64,000 bases of DNA. Source: CAWIJJ01 sp963836405 (lineage in GTDB: Bacteria > Acidobacteriota > Terriglobia > Bryobacterales > Bryobacteraceae). The stretch is from contig CAWIJL010000007.1 of the NCBI GenBank assembly GCA_963836405.1, forward strand, positions 434,001 through 498,000, read 5' to 3'. Made by a program: the position numbers and the translations under genes. Shown one piece after another: positions 1 through 8,741 of this stretch. The notes under the pieces were generated by a model. The model made no database searches, was not told where the DNA came from, and saw only the letters and a program-made list of their open reading frames with translations. Position 1 is the stretch's first letter. The number at the start of each line of letters is the position of its first letter.

Positions 1-12
1 CATAGAGCGGCT

Positions 13-1338
13 TCAAAGCGAATACAAATGAAACACGTAAACGTAGGCCGGGGGCGAGCCCGGAGTCGCGCCCCGCAGGAACCCTCCAGGGTGCAGGTAT
101 CCGAAACCGGCGCCGAACTGGAGACGACCGTGGCGGTACACGCCGAAAACGTCGCCTTCCTGGCCGATATGGGTGCCCGCCGATCCGTCCGCCACCCGGG
201 CTACCGGCCTTCCCGAGGAGTTGTAGAGAGAATCCGCCGCGCTCGCCAGCCAGGAATCGTCGAACATCGCATTCACTACCAGGTTCTTCGCCAGGCCGTA
301 CGATGCCGCAATCCGCACGTTGCGGATGTTGCGCCAGCCGAAAAGGTCCATGTGCCCGAACTTGTCATGGTTGGCGGGGTACAACTGATCGAACGTCCGG
401 CTGGCGCCCGCATTGCCGGGATCCGGCGAACCGGAAGCGAATTTGTACTCCGCGGAAATATCCAGCCCGCGCCCCGCGAGATTCCAGTGTTTCCCGAGCA
501 GCGAATACCAGGCCTTGCCGCGATGCGCGGCCGCTCCCACCCGCCCGTTCTGCAACGCGCCCTCCAGACTGTAGCGGAAGTTCCTGCGGAGTGCGCCGGC
601 CAGCCGGAAACCCAGCGTATTCACACGCAGGCGGTCGGTGCCGGCCGCGGCGCTGCCGCCCGCAAAGCCTCCAGGCCGGTTCTGTTCATGGCGTAACAGG
701 TACGCTTCGAGCAAGGCCCCTTTCCATATCTCCGGAAAGGAATTGTAAGTGCCCCAGACCCGGTCTCCAGGCACGGGGTAATTGAAACCGTCCGTCCTCA
801 CCTTGACGGGCGAAACGGCCAGAAACTCGAGTCGCGCCCGCCGCAGAGCGTACCAGGCGCGCACGTGGTCGAAAGTGCGGGACACGTTGCTCCATTGGGG
901 CGACCCAAGCAGCCTGGCCTCGCCGTAATTCAGCATCTCGCGGCCGGCGGAGAGGCCGAATCCGCTCTTCCGGCCCGGGAATAGTTCGATGTAGGCCTCC
1001 TGCAGGTCCGCCGGGTCGCGAACATTGCCGGGCGCACCGTGGCCGTACCAGGGCGCCCGCGAATCCTGAAGCATGGCGGAAATCTTGACCCACTTTCGCG
1101 GGTATACGCTCAGGGAGAGCCGGGTACGCGCGAGGCCCGTAAACAGGTCGGGATCCCGGCCGAATCCATTGCCGGTCCGCGACTCGTACCGCACCCTCTG
1201 CTCGAACCCGAATTTCAACTTTCCGCCGGTTTCGGAGGCGAGGTATGCGGCGGCGCGTCCGGGGATGTCCCAGGATTGAGCGCCGGCCTCGCGCGCGCCC
1301 ATGATCGAGAGTAGAATTCCCACGGGTATCCACCGCAT
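13..1338 (-). CDS. alginate-export-like outer-membrane porin
   Basis: A 441-residue protein with a short N-terminal signal peptide (hydrophobic segment, cleavage probable after GAREAGAQS) followed by a long sequence of alternating aromatic/polar beta-strand character. Phrases such as FGFEQRVRYESRTG near the N-terminus, LQEAYIELF and the repeated pattern of short amphipathic strands fit the alginate-export (AlgE-like) porin family, which forms a monomeric outer-membrane barrel for anionic carbohydrates or other small solutes. The gene is complete; the stop is 12 bases from the window edge. It is transcribed away from the nucleoside-salvage operon, with which it shares a 205-base upstream region. 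The substrate cannot be read from sequence; given the neighbours a nucleoside-uptake role is conceivable but is only inference. Confidence 0.7.
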   Translation of the reverse strand: MRWIPVGILLSIMGAREAGAQSWDIPGRAAAYLASETGGKLKFGFEQRVRYESRTGNGFGRDPDLFTGLARTRLSLSVYPRKWVKISAMLQDSRAPWYGHGAPGNVRDPADLQEAYIELFPGRKSGFGLSAGREMLNYGEARLLGSPQWSNVSRTFDHVRAWYALRRARLEFLAVSPVKVRTDGFNYPVPGDRVWGTYNSFPEIWKGALLEAYLLRHEQNRPGGFAGGSAAAGTDRLRVNTLGFRLAGALRRNFRYSLEGALQNGRVGAAAHRGKAWYSLLGKHWNLAGRGLDISAEYKFASGSPDPGNAGASRTFDQLYPANHDKFGHMDLFGWRNIRNVRIAASYGLAKNLVVNAMFDDSWLASAADSLYNSSGRPVARVADGSAGTHIGQEGDVFGVYRHGRLQFGAGFGYLHPGGFLRGATPGSPPAYVYVFHLYSL

Positions 1339-1435
1339 AAGTCGGTTATTTCAGCATGTTTGAGGCTCGACCCAAGTATCATGGCATAGCCGCCATCGGC
1401 GAACCCTGGAGGGGGTGCCCGGGCCCGGTTCGGAT

Positions 1436-1467
1436 TTGCATGGAAGCGGACCGAATCCTGATAAAAT
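1436..1467 (+). promoter_or_regulatory. candidate sigma70-type promoter for the nucleoside-salvage operon
   Basis: TTGCAT (1436-1441) and TGATAA (1459-1464) are separated by 17 bases in the divergent intergenic region, about 80 bases before the pyrimidine-nucleoside phosphorylase start. The match to the consensus is moderate and was found by eye; no operator was seen. Confidence 0.3.
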
Positions 1468-1543
1468 CGGCTTCCCGGGTCCGCAACCGTGCGTCAATTC
1501 CTTTACTTTCAGTACTGCGGAATGGTAGGCTAAGTGTCTCATA

Positions 1544-2851
1544 ATGCGTACAGTTGACTTGATCCAGCGGAAACGTGACGGTGAAGAGCTCGCTCCAGAG
1601 GAGATCGAGTTTCTCGTGGAAGGCTACACCCGCGGCGATATTCCCGATTATCAGATGGCGTCGTTCCTGATGGCCACGTTCTTTTCGGGCATGTCGGATC
1701 GGGAAGTCGGCAGGCTGACCGAATGCATGCTGCGCTCCGGCGAGACCGTCGATCTTTCGTCGATTCCCGGCCTGAAAGTGGATAAACATTCCACCGGCGG
1801 CGTGGGCGACAAGACCAGCCTGATCGTGGCGCCGCTGGCTGCCGCCGCGGGCGTGGTCGTCCCCATGATGTCGGGCCGTGCCTTGGGCCACACCGGCGGC
1901 ACGCTCGATAAACTCGAATCCATCCCCGGCTTCCGTACCAGCCTCACTGCCGACGAGTTCCGCGCGCAACTCGCCGAACTGGGGCTCTGCTTCATCGGCC
2001 AGACGGATCAACTCGCTCCGGCGGACCGCAAGCTGTACGCATTGCGCGACGTCACCGCCACGGTTGAGTCCATTCCGCTGATCTCCTCTTCCATCATGTC
2101 GAAGAAGTTGGCCGAGGGCGTCGATGCCCTCATCCTCGACGTGAAGGTGGGCACCGGCGCGTTCATGAAGAAACAGGTGGATGCGCGGCGCCTCGCGCAG
2201 ATGATGGTGGCCATCGGCCGGCGCATGGACAAGAAGGTCCGCGCCCTGATTACCGACATGAACCAGCCGCTCGGTTTCGCTATCGGCAACGCGCTCGAAG
2301 TGATGGAGGCTTCGCAAACCCTCCAGAACGCCGGCCCCGACGACCTCACCAAGCTTTCGCTCGAGCTGGCCGCGCACATGATCCACCTGGGCAAGAAAAC
2401 AGCCAGCCTGGACGAAGCCCGGCGCGCCGCCGAGAGCCACCTTGTCGACGGCTCCGCCTACCGGAAATTCAAGCAGGTGGTGGCGGCGCAGGGCGGCAAT
2501 GCGCAGGCCCTCGACAGGTTCGAACTGCTCCCCAACGCCACCGGCATGCGCGAAATCACCTCCCCGCGCGCCGGATACGTCACCTCCATCGACGCGGAAG
2601 ACATCGGCCTCGCCTCCAACATGATTGGCGCCGGCCGCGAGAAGAAGGAAGACTCGATCGATCCGGCCGTGGGCATCATCCTCGAAGTAAAGGTGGGCGA
2701 GAAAGTGGACGCGGGCTCTGTCCTCTGCCGCCTCTATTACACGCGCGAGGACCGCGTGGACGAGGCCGCCGACATGGTGGAGGATGCTTTCCGGATCTCC
2801 GGCCAGAAACCCGACGAGCGCAACCTGATTCTCGAGGTTGTCGGAGTCTGA
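1544..2851 (+). CDS. pdp: pyrimidine-nucleoside (thymidine) phosphorylase
   Basis: This 435-residue cytoplasmic enzyme cleaves (deoxy)uridine and thymidine with phosphate to give the base and (deoxy)ribose-1-phosphate. The family signature KVDKHSTGGVGDKTS lies at residues 78-92 and is followed by the phosphate/sugar-binding MSGRALGHTGGTLDKLES stretch; KHSTGG and the length match Pdp/DeoA. The C-terminal domain (about 340-435) has the usual ASNMIGAGREKKEDSID block. It is the first gene of a salvage operon: its TGA shares one base with the ATG of the transporter gene. The ATG has no strong Shine-Dalgarno sequence. deoA is an equally acceptable name; the specificity between uridine and thymidine is not decided by the sequence. 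Confidence 0.93.
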   Translation: MRTVDLIQRKRDGEELAPEEIEFLVEGYTRGDIPDYQMASFLMATFFSGMSDREVGRLTECMLRSGETVDLSSIPGLKVDKHSTGGVGDKTSLIVAPLAAAAGVVVPMMSGRALGHTGGTLDKLESIPGFRTSLTADEFRAQLAELGLCFIGQTDQLAPADRKLYALRDVTATVESIPLISSSIMSKKLAEGVDALILDVKVGTGAFMKKQVDARRLAQMMVAIGRRMDKKVRALITDMNQPLGFAIGNALEVMEASQTLQNAGPDDLTKLSLELAAHMIHLGKKTASLDEARRAAESHLVDGSAYRKFKQVVAAQGGNAQALDRFELLPNATGMREITSPRAGYVTSIDAEDIGLASNMIGAGREKKEDSIDPAVGIILEVKVGEKVDAGSVLCRLYYTREDRVDEAADMVEDAFRISGQKPDERNLILEVVGV

Positions 2852-4074
2852 TGGGCCGCTTTACCGGTCTGCTCGGACTGGTCGTCATCCTCGCCGCAGC
2901 GTGGCTTTTCTCGAGCCGTAAATCGGCTATCAAGCTGCGCCTCATTGCCTGGGGCATGGGGCTGCAGATCGTTTTTGCCCTGCTGGTTCTCAAGACCGAT
3001 TTCGGTAAACTCTTTCAGGCTATCGGCGTGGGCGTCAACGCCATGCTCGGGTACGCGGAAGCGGGCAGCGAGTTCGTTTTCGGACCGCTCGGAACCGCCA
3101 CCGGTCCGTTCGGCGTGGTCTTCGCCTTTCAGGTTCTCCCCATCGTCATCTTCATCGCTTCGTTCTTCTCCGTCCTCTACTACCTCGGGATCATGCAGTG
3201 GGTGGTGCGCGGCATGGCCATCGGGATGCAAAGGGTGATGGGGGTGAGCGGCGCCGAATCGCTGAACGTGGCCGCCAGCATTTTCATGGGGCAGACCGAA
3301 GCGCCCTTGACCATCCGGCCCTTTATCGCCGGGCTCACCGAATCGGAACTGTTCACGATCATGGTCAGCGGCATGGCGCACGTTTCCGGCGCCGTCATGG
3401 CCGCGTACGTCAAGATCGCCGGCGTGCAGATCCAGCATCTGCTCACAGCCGTGATCATGACGGCGCCGGCCACCATCATGCTTGCCAAGATCTTCATCCC
3501 CGAAACCGAAAAGCCCGCTACCGCCGGCAGGGTCGAAGTGAAGATCGAGAAGTCGGCGGTCAACGTGATCGACGCCGCGGCGCAGGGCGCGGGCGACGGC
3601 CTGCACCTGGCGCTCAATATCGCGGGCATGCTGATCGCTTTTCTGGCCCTGATCGCCATGGTCAACGGGATCCTCGGATGGGTCCACGGGCTGCCTCTGT
3701 TGGGCTGGGTGCCGCCGTCGCTTGAAAGGATCTTCGGCATCGTCTTCGCGCCGCTCGCCTGGCTCATGGGCGTGCCCTGGAAAGACGCTTCCACCATCGG
3801 GGACCTGCTGGGCACGCGCCTGGTGCTCAACGAGTTCGTCGCCTTCCTCAAGCTGGGGCCCATGAAGGGATCGCTCGATCCGCGCTCCTTCACCATCGCC
3901 ACGTACGCGCTCTGCGGCTTCGCCAATTTCAGCTCCATCGCCATTCAGATCGGCGGCATCGGCGCGCTCGCTCCCAACCGCAAGTCGGACCTGGCGCGCC
4001 TGGGCCTGCGCGCGGTGGCCGCCGGATCCATGGCCAACTTCATGTCCGCCTGCATTGCCGGGATGCTGCTGTGA
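2851..4074 (+). CDS. nupC: concentrative nucleoside transporter (CNT/NupC family)
   Basis: A 407-residue integral membrane protein with about ten hydrophobic segments. Family-defining motifs are visible: GQTEAPLTIRPFI near residue 149, NEFVAFLKL near residue 329 and CGFANFSSIAIQIGG near residue 353, which form the nucleoside- and cation-binding core of CNT transporters. It imports nucleosides across the inner membrane by ion coupling. Its start overlaps the stop of the phosphorylase gene by one base and its TGA overlaps the GTG of the next gene (GTGA), so translation of all three is probably coupled. It supplies substrate to the two phosphorylases encoded on either side. Confidence 0.92.
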   Translation: MGRFTGLLGLVVILAAAWLFSSRKSAIKLRLIAWGMGLQIVFALLVLKTDFGKLFQAIGVGVNAMLGYAEAGSEFVFGPLGTATGPFGVVFAFQVLPIVIFIASFFSVLYYLGIMQWVVRGMAIGMQRVMGVSGAESLNVAASIFMGQTEAPLTIRPFIAGLTESELFTIMVSGMAHVSGAVMAAYVKIAGVQIQHLLTAVIMTAPATIMLAKIFIPETEKPATAGRVEVKIEKSAVNVIDAAAQGAGDGLHLALNIAGMLIAFLALIAMVNGILGWVHGLPLLGWVPPSLERIFGIVFAPLAWLMGVPWKDASTIGDLLGTRLVLNEFVAFLKLGPMKGSLDPRSFTIATYALCGFANFSSIAIQIGGIGALAPNRKSDLARLGLRAVAAGSMANFMSACIAGMLL

Positions 4075-4880
4075 TTGCCGAAGCCCGGGAGTACATCGCC
4101 GCCCGGACCGACCTCCGCCCGCACGTTGGCGTGGTCCTCGGCAGCGGCCTTGGGGCCTTCGCCGAAGAACTGGCGGATGCCGTCGAAATCCCTTATTCCG
4201 GCATTCCCGGCTGGCCCGCGGCCACTGCGGTCGGGCACGCCGGCAAACTGGTTACCGGCAGACTGGACCAACTGCCGGTAGCCGTGCTTTCCGGACGCGC
4301 CCACCTGTACGAAGGCAACACCGCTGCCCAGGCGGCGTTCGGCGTTCGCGTTCTGGGCGGCCTGGGCGTTCGCTCCATGGTGTTCACCAACGCCGCCGGC
4401 GGCATCAACCTGTCCCTCGAGCGCGGCGGGCTGGTGCTGATTTCCGACCACATCAACCTGCAAGGCTGCAATCCGCTGTGCGGGCCCAACGACGATTCGC
4501 TCGGCCCCCGCTTCCCCGACATGTCCGAGGCCTATTCCCGCCAATATCGCGATATCGCCAAGGACGTGGCGATGGAACTTTGCATTCCCATGCCGGAAGG
4601 CGTGTACGCCGCCATGCTCGGGCCGTCCTACGAAACGCCCGCCGAGATCCGCTTCCTGCGCACCATCGGCGCCGACGTGGTGGGCATGTCCACGGTACCC
4701 GAAGTGATCGCGGCCAACCACATGGGCATGAAGGTACTCGGCATTTCCTGCGTCACCAATATGGCCGCGGGCATCCTGCCGCAGAAAATCAATCACGAGG
4801 AAGTGCTGGAGACCGGGGCCATGGTACGCGATACGCTGCTCCGTTTCCTTCGCGCGCTGCTGCCGCGCCTGGAGGCCTAG
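4071..4880 (+). CDS. punA: purine-nucleoside phosphorylase
   Basis: A 269-residue trimeric-type (class I) purine-nucleoside phosphorylase that splits inosine or guanosine with phosphate. The phosphate-binding GSGLG motif is at residues 24-28, and the signature running from YETPAEIRFL to GMSTVPEVIAANH (about residues 188-220) carries the base-binding residues. GTG is the only start that preserves the whole N-terminus and it overlaps the transporter stop in GTGA. The next gene begins one base after the stop. Products feed ribose-1-phosphate and purine bases into central metabolism. Confidence 0.92.
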   Translation: MIAEAREYIAARTDLRPHVGVVLGSGLGAFAEELADAVEIPYSGIPGWPAATAVGHAGKLVTGRLDQLPVAVLSGRAHLYEGNTAAQAAFGVRVLGGLGVRSMVFTNAAGGINLSLERGGLVLISDHINLQGCNPLCGPNDDSLGPRFPDMSEAYSRQYRDIAKDVAMELCIPMPEGVYAAMLGPSYETPAEIRFLRTIGADVVGMSTVPEVIAANHMGMKVLGISCVTNMAAGILPQKINHEEVLETGAMVRDTLLRFLRALLPRLEA

Positions 4881-4881
4881 C

Positions 4882-5269
4882 ATGCCGGATGTCCTCGCCG
4901 AGGCAGCGCTTTCCGCCCGAAAACACGCCTTCGCTCCGTTCTCCAAATTCAAAGTCGGCGCCGCCATCGAAGATTCCGAAGGACACATCCACACCGGCTG
5001 CAACGTAGAAAACGCGACCTACGGGCTCACCGTCTGCGCCGAGCGCGTGGCCGTCTTCAAAGCCATCTCCGAAGGCGTGCGCGCGTTCCGCCGCGTGGCC
5101 GTGGCCGCCGATACGCGATGTGCTCACGCCGCCCTGCGGCGCCTGCCGCCAGATCCTGTGGGAGTTCTGCGGAGATGTCGAGATCCTCCTCGTCAACCTG
5201 CAAGGCAAAACCGAGACGTACCGTCTCAAAGATCTCTTCCCGAAGCCCTTCGATGTTTCGTATCTTTAG
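4882..5269 (+). pseudogene. cdd: cytidine deaminase with an internal frameshift
   Basis: The first 78 codons encode a normal cytidine-deaminase N-terminus, including FAPFSKFKVGAA and the catalytic TVCAERVAV (zinc-ligand Cys and proton-shuttle Glu). After codon acg (5113-5115) a single base, c5116, breaks the frame: reading from 5117 restores DVLTPPCGACRQILWEFCGD, with the two zinc cysteines of PCxxC, and ends KPFDVSYL at a TAG (5267-5269). The combined length of about 128 residues is normal for the tetrameric family. In the uninterrupted frame the protein would run to 5364 without PCxxC and should be inactive. Relative to the expected ADTPDV a loss of two bases is the simplest event. The break may be a true mutation or a sequence error; the last 17 bases overlap the following gene. 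Confidence 0.85.
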
Positions 5270-6623
5270 TTTTCTTCTCTTCGCCGTCTCGCTTTTCGCC
5301 CAGCAGGCGGACTGGATCTGGAGCGCCCGCTACGTCATCACCGAGGATCCGCAGCGCCGCGTGATCGAGAACGGCGCGGTGGCCATCCAGGGCGACCGCA
5401 TCGCCGCCGTCGGCACGCGCGCCGAGATCGACGCGAAGTTCCGCGCGCGCCACCGCCTCGACCGTCCCGACGCCATCCTCGCCCCCGGCCTGGTCAACAC
5501 CCACACCCACGCCGCCATGTCGCTGTTCCGCGGCATCGCCGACGACCGCAAGCTTCAGGACTGGCTCGAGAAATTCATCTTTCCCGCCGAAGCCAAAAAC
5601 GTCGACGCCGAATTCGTGCGCTGGGGAACCCGCCTGGGCTGCCTCGAAATGCTGCTCGGGGGCACCACCACCTTCACCGACATGTATTACTTCGAGGACG
5701 TGGTGGCCGAAGTCGCGAAGGAGGCGGGCATGCGCGGCGTGCTCGGCGAAACCATCATCGGCTTCCCCGTGGCCGACGCCAAGACCCCCGCCGACGCCCT
5801 GCGCTTCACCGAAAAATACCTGGCCCGGTTCCGCAACGATCCCCTGGTAGTGCCCGCTGTCGCGCCGCATGCCCTCTACACCAACACCGCCGAAACCCTG
5901 AAGGCGTCGCGCGCGCTGGCCGACAAGTACAACGCGCCCCTCATCATTCATCTTTCCGAAACCAGGAAAGAAAATGACGACGCCATCGCCCAACACGGCA
6001 TGTCTCCCACCCGCTTCCTCGATTCGCTCGGCGTGCTGACCGGACGGACCGTTGCCGCGCACGGCGTCTGGCTCGACGACGCCGATCTCGCCATTCTCGA
6101 GCGACGCGGAACCGGAATCGCCCACTGCCCTTCGAGCAACATGAAACTGGCGAGCGGCGTTGCCCCGGTTCTGAAGATGCTGGCTCTCGGCATCGCCGTC
6201 GGCCTCGGTCCGGACGGACCCGCCGGCAGCAACAACGACTTCAACATGTTCGAGGAAATGGACCTCGCCGCCAAATTGCAGAAGGTGATCTCCGGCGATC
6301 CGCAGGCCCTGCCCGCCTCGACGGCGCTCGAAATCGCGACCATCCGCGGCGCCCGCGCGCTCGGCATGGAGAAGGAGATCGGCTCGCTCGAAACGGGCAA
6401 GCGCGCCGACCTGATCATGGTCCGCATCGACCGGCCCCACGCCGTGCCGCTGTTCGACCCCATCTCCCAGATGGTCTACGCCCTCAAAGCCAGCGACGTC
6501 CGCGACGTGATGGTGAACGGCAAGCCGGTGGTCGGCGACGCCCGCATCCTCACGCTCGATGCAGCCGCGATCCTGCGCAAGGCCGCCGAGTACCGCCTGA
6601 AAATCTCCGCGTCGCTGCGATAA
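5253..6623 (+). CDS. exported amidohydrolase, MTA/SAH-deaminase-like
   Basis: A 456-residue metal-dependent hydrolase of the amidohydrolase superfamily. NTHTHAAM (about residue 83) provides the first metal-binding histidines; HLSETRKEN, AAHGVWLDDAD and GLGPDGPAGSNNDFNMFEEM follow in the order seen in 5'-methylthioadenosine/S-adenosylhomocysteine deaminases (MtaD). The reaction expected is deamination of an adenosine derivative. The ATG at 5253 gives a clear signal peptide (MFRIFSFLLFAVSLFAQ), unusual for this normally cytosolic family and similar to other exported proteins of this genome. The start lies inside the end of cdd, consistent with co-transcription. Guanine or chlorohydrolase activity of related enzymes cannot be excluded. 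Confidence 0.85.
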   Translation: MFRIFSFLLFAVSLFAQQADWIWSARYVITEDPQRRVIENGAVAIQGDRIAAVGTRAEIDAKFRARHRLDRPDAILAPGLVNTHTHAAMSLFRGIADDRKLQDWLEKFIFPAEAKNVDAEFVRWGTRLGCLEMLLGGTTTFTDMYYFEDVVAEVAKEAGMRGVLGETIIGFPVADAKTPADALRFTEKYLARFRNDPLVVPAVAPHALYTNTAETLKASRALADKYNAPLIIHLSETRKENDDAIAQHGMSPTRFLDSLGVLTGRTVAAHGVWLDDADLAILERRGTGIAHCPSSNMKLASGVAPVLKMLALGIAVGLGPDGPAGSNNDFNMFEEMDLAAKLQKVISGDPQALPASTALEIATIRGARALGMEKEIGSLETGKRADLIMVRIDRPHAVPLFDPISQMVYALKASDVRDVMVNGKPVVGDARILTLDAAAILRKAAEYRLKISASLR

Positions 6624-6646
6624 GTCTCGCCGCGTGACGTAGACCA

Positions 6647-7000
6647 TCACTTTGGCCCTAACTGTGGGAGTCCGGGCGCGGCCCAACCGCGCCCTTCGAT
6701 CACTGGAGCTCGCAGCTTACCCGATTCCAATCGACCAAGGCGCGGTTGGGATTGTCGCGCCAGGCCCAGACATGCAGTTCGAAGAAAGCGGCCAAGCCAT
6801 ATCTCGCCATCGCCCACCAGTGTTGTGTTGCTGTAATGGACGCCCATGGCGCCAATGAGGACGGCTCGTTGGCGAATAGGATCGTATCCGAGGGCTGAAC
6901 CGAACGTTCCGCCTGGCGAATCTGCAGGAAACCGTTGAATCCAGTTCTGTGCAAAGAGTGACGTGGTGCTCAAGAGCAGGATAACCGTTGTGGTTCGCAT
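6647..7000 (-). pseudogene. remnant of a secreted Kelch-like protein
   Basis: The ATG at 7000 begins a good signal peptide (MRTTTVILLLSTTSLFAQ) followed by GSALGYDPIRQRAVLIGAMG, which is the opening of a Kelch-type repeat. After GDGEIW (about 6800) the reading frame loses similarity, while the neighbouring frame continues with FFELHVWAWRDNPN and VDWNR, the expected end of the same repeat (family pattern 'ETWEWDG..W'). The gene is therefore interrupted by a frameshift and keeps only one repeat of what is usually a protein of several hundred residues. An intact 117-residue secreted protein is the alternative, less likely. Confidence 0.45.
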
Positions 7001-7184
7001 AGGTCGGGCGGCCAGAAAAACGGATCGTAGAACGGCGTGATGCCGATTCGAAGCACCAAGATGCGCTGCGGTGCGACGAAGCCTGGTTGGCGTCAACGAG
7101 ACAATACGCTAAACATCCGAGCCAGTCCCGAGCACAGCGTAAAGATGCGCAAACGTGCAAAGTGCTGACCTTGCTTATAACCGG

Positions 7185-7215
7185 GGAGGCTTGCTACGGT
7201 ATGGGAGGCTTGCTT
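7185..7215 (+). repeat. 12-base direct repeat just upstream of the HTH/FG-GAP gene
   Basis: GGGAGGCTTGCT occurs at 7185-7196 and again at 7204-7215, a period of 19 bases, and a partial third copy (CTTGCTTA) lies near 7171. The second copy ends four bases before the ATG at 7220 and supplies its Shine-Dalgarno sequence (GGGAGG). The spacing of nearly two helical turns would suit a regulator site, but duplication of the ribosome-binding region by slippage is equally possible. Confidence 0.5.
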
Positions 7216-7219
7216 AACA

Positions 7220-8536
7220 ATGGCTGAGTCAGCTAGTCCCGACCAACTGAATACGTGGCAGGAAATCGCCGAGTTTCTCGGCGTCAGTATCCGGACGGCG
7301 CAGAATTACGAGCAGAAGGCCGGCCTGCCGGTTTACCGCCTCCCCGGAGAAAAGGCCCGCGTATGGGCGTCCCGCGCCGAGTTGCTGGCGTGGAGGACAC
7401 GTTCGTCACAGCAGGCGCAACCGGTCAGCGCCTCAACGCTGCGTGGTCCTGTCGACGTCCTTCCGACACGCCGAGCAGGCCGGCTGATTGTCATTCCTAT
7501 CGTTATCGTCGTGGTCTTCGGGACGGTTCTCGCCTCCTGGATGTTCCGGCAGCGACGAGCGTCACCCGCTACCTTCTCCGTCAAGGCGAATGACTTGATC
7601 GTGTCGGACGTCCACGGGCGAGAGATTTGGCGGCACACGTTCCCGTCTCCGCTCCTCGAACCTGTTTATAACGACTCCACGGAAAGGCCGCGGATGTGTC
7701 GATTCGTCGACCTGGATGGCGATGGACGCTCCGAAGTGCTGTTCCAGTATCGGCCAGTAGACTACGAGACGAACGGAACGGCGCTCTTCTGCTTTTCCAG
7801 TACAGGCTCCGTCAAGTGGCAGTTCGTGCCCCGAGGTTCTGCTAGAGACCTTCAGGAGCAGTTGCAACCCCCTTTCTTTTGCACCGAGGCTCTCTTTCTG
7901 CCGGGGACGCGCTCGTTTGAGCCGCGCATCATCACAACCAGCATTCACGCCCGCAGCCATCCAGGATACGTGGTGCTCCTTGATACTGCCGGCAAAGTGA
8001 AAGCAGAGTATTGGCATTCCGGGCACGTGGCCCATTTAGCCAGCACGGACATGGACGGCGATGGCGTACCCGAAGTATTACTCGGGGGAGTCAATAACGG
8101 CTACCAGCGCGCCACGCTTGTGGTGCTCGATCCAAGGCGAATGTTCGGAGCTTCTACCCAGCCACCCGGTGATCACCGCCAAATCCAGGGTGTAGGCCAG
8201 GGGGCTGAAAAAGCTGTCCTTCTGTTTCGCAAGACCTGCATCGCAACACGACACGCCGAGTACAACCGCGTCTACAGCGTGCGGGTGGTTGGCGAAACCA
8301 TTCAGGTTTTTGTGATGGAAGACGTTTCCGAGCACCACCCGCGGCATCCGTACGTAGTATACGAATTCGATCGACAGCTGAGACTATTGCACATAACGAT
8401 CTCGGACCAGTTCGTGAGCTGGCACAAAACTCTGCAGTCGGACGGCCGGCTGGATCACGCGTACTCCGAGGCCGAAGTCAAGGATCTGTATACCATTGAG
8501 GTGCTCCGTCCCGCGGCAAGCGCGTCCCGGCAGTAG
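7220..8536 (+). CDS. membrane-anchored HTH protein with FG-GAP/VCBS-type repeats
   Basis: A 438-residue protein in three parts. Residues 10-60 (LNTWQEIAEFLGVSIRTAQNYE ... VWASRAELLAW) form a MerR/excisionase-like helix-turn-helix. Residues 90-110 (RLIVIPIVIVVVFGTVLASW) are a single transmembrane helix. The remainder is predicted to be outside the cytoplasm and contains two calcium-loop motifs of the FG-GAP type, DLDGDGRSEVLF and DMDGDGVPEVLL. The layout is that of a one-component transmembrane regulator, but the target and ligand are unknown. It stands alone between decayed genes; a strong Shine-Dalgarno sequence precedes the ATG. Similar HTH/propeller hybrids are typical of Acidobacteriota. 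Confidence 0.7.
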   Translation: MAESASPDQLNTWQEIAEFLGVSIRTAQNYEQKAGLPVYRLPGEKARVWASRAELLAWRTRSSQQAQPVSASTLRGPVDVLPTRRAGRLIVIPIVIVVVFGTVLASWMFRQRRASPATFSVKANDLIVSDVHGREIWRHTFPSPLLEPVYNDSTERPRMCRFVDLDGDGRSEVLFQYRPVDYETNGTALFCFSSTGSVKWQFVPRGSARDLQEQLQPPFFCTEALFLPGTRSFEPRIITTSIHARSHPGYVVLLDTAGKVKAEYWHSGHVAHLASTDMDGDGVPEVLLGGVNNGYQRATLVVLDPRRMFGASTQPPGDHRQIQGVGQGAEKAVLLFRKTCIATRHAEYNRVYSVRVVGETIQVFVMEDVSEHHPRHPYVVYEFDRQLRLLHITISDQFVSWHKTLQSDGRLDHAYSEAEVKDLYTIEVLRPAASASRQ

Positions 8537-8741
8537 TGTGCCGGTTGCAGGCCAGATCTCACACTCGGGCGTGACGCGTCCGGGGACGCGCAGCGACGTC
8601 TCACGAGCGTCGTTTGTGCGACCTGGCTTTGAGCGCATTCCGGGGCTGCGCACCGCACCATGATGAGAACATCAAGCCCCCTCTTCTTGTAATCAGCCGT
8701 TCGAACGGCGAGGAATGACGGAGCGGTCGAAACGGGGCAGG

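Noticed and set aside
13..785. Long plus-strand frames opposite the porin gene
   Set aside because: They are antisense to a gene with a signal peptide and barrel pattern, have no family similarity and show the Arg/Pro-rich composition of shadow frames in GC-rich DNA.
1379..2440. A 353-residue minus-strand frame across the pyrimidine-nucleoside phosphorylase gene
   Set aside because: It is opposite a gene with perfect family signatures; its His/Gly/Arg-rich composition is typical of an antisense frame.
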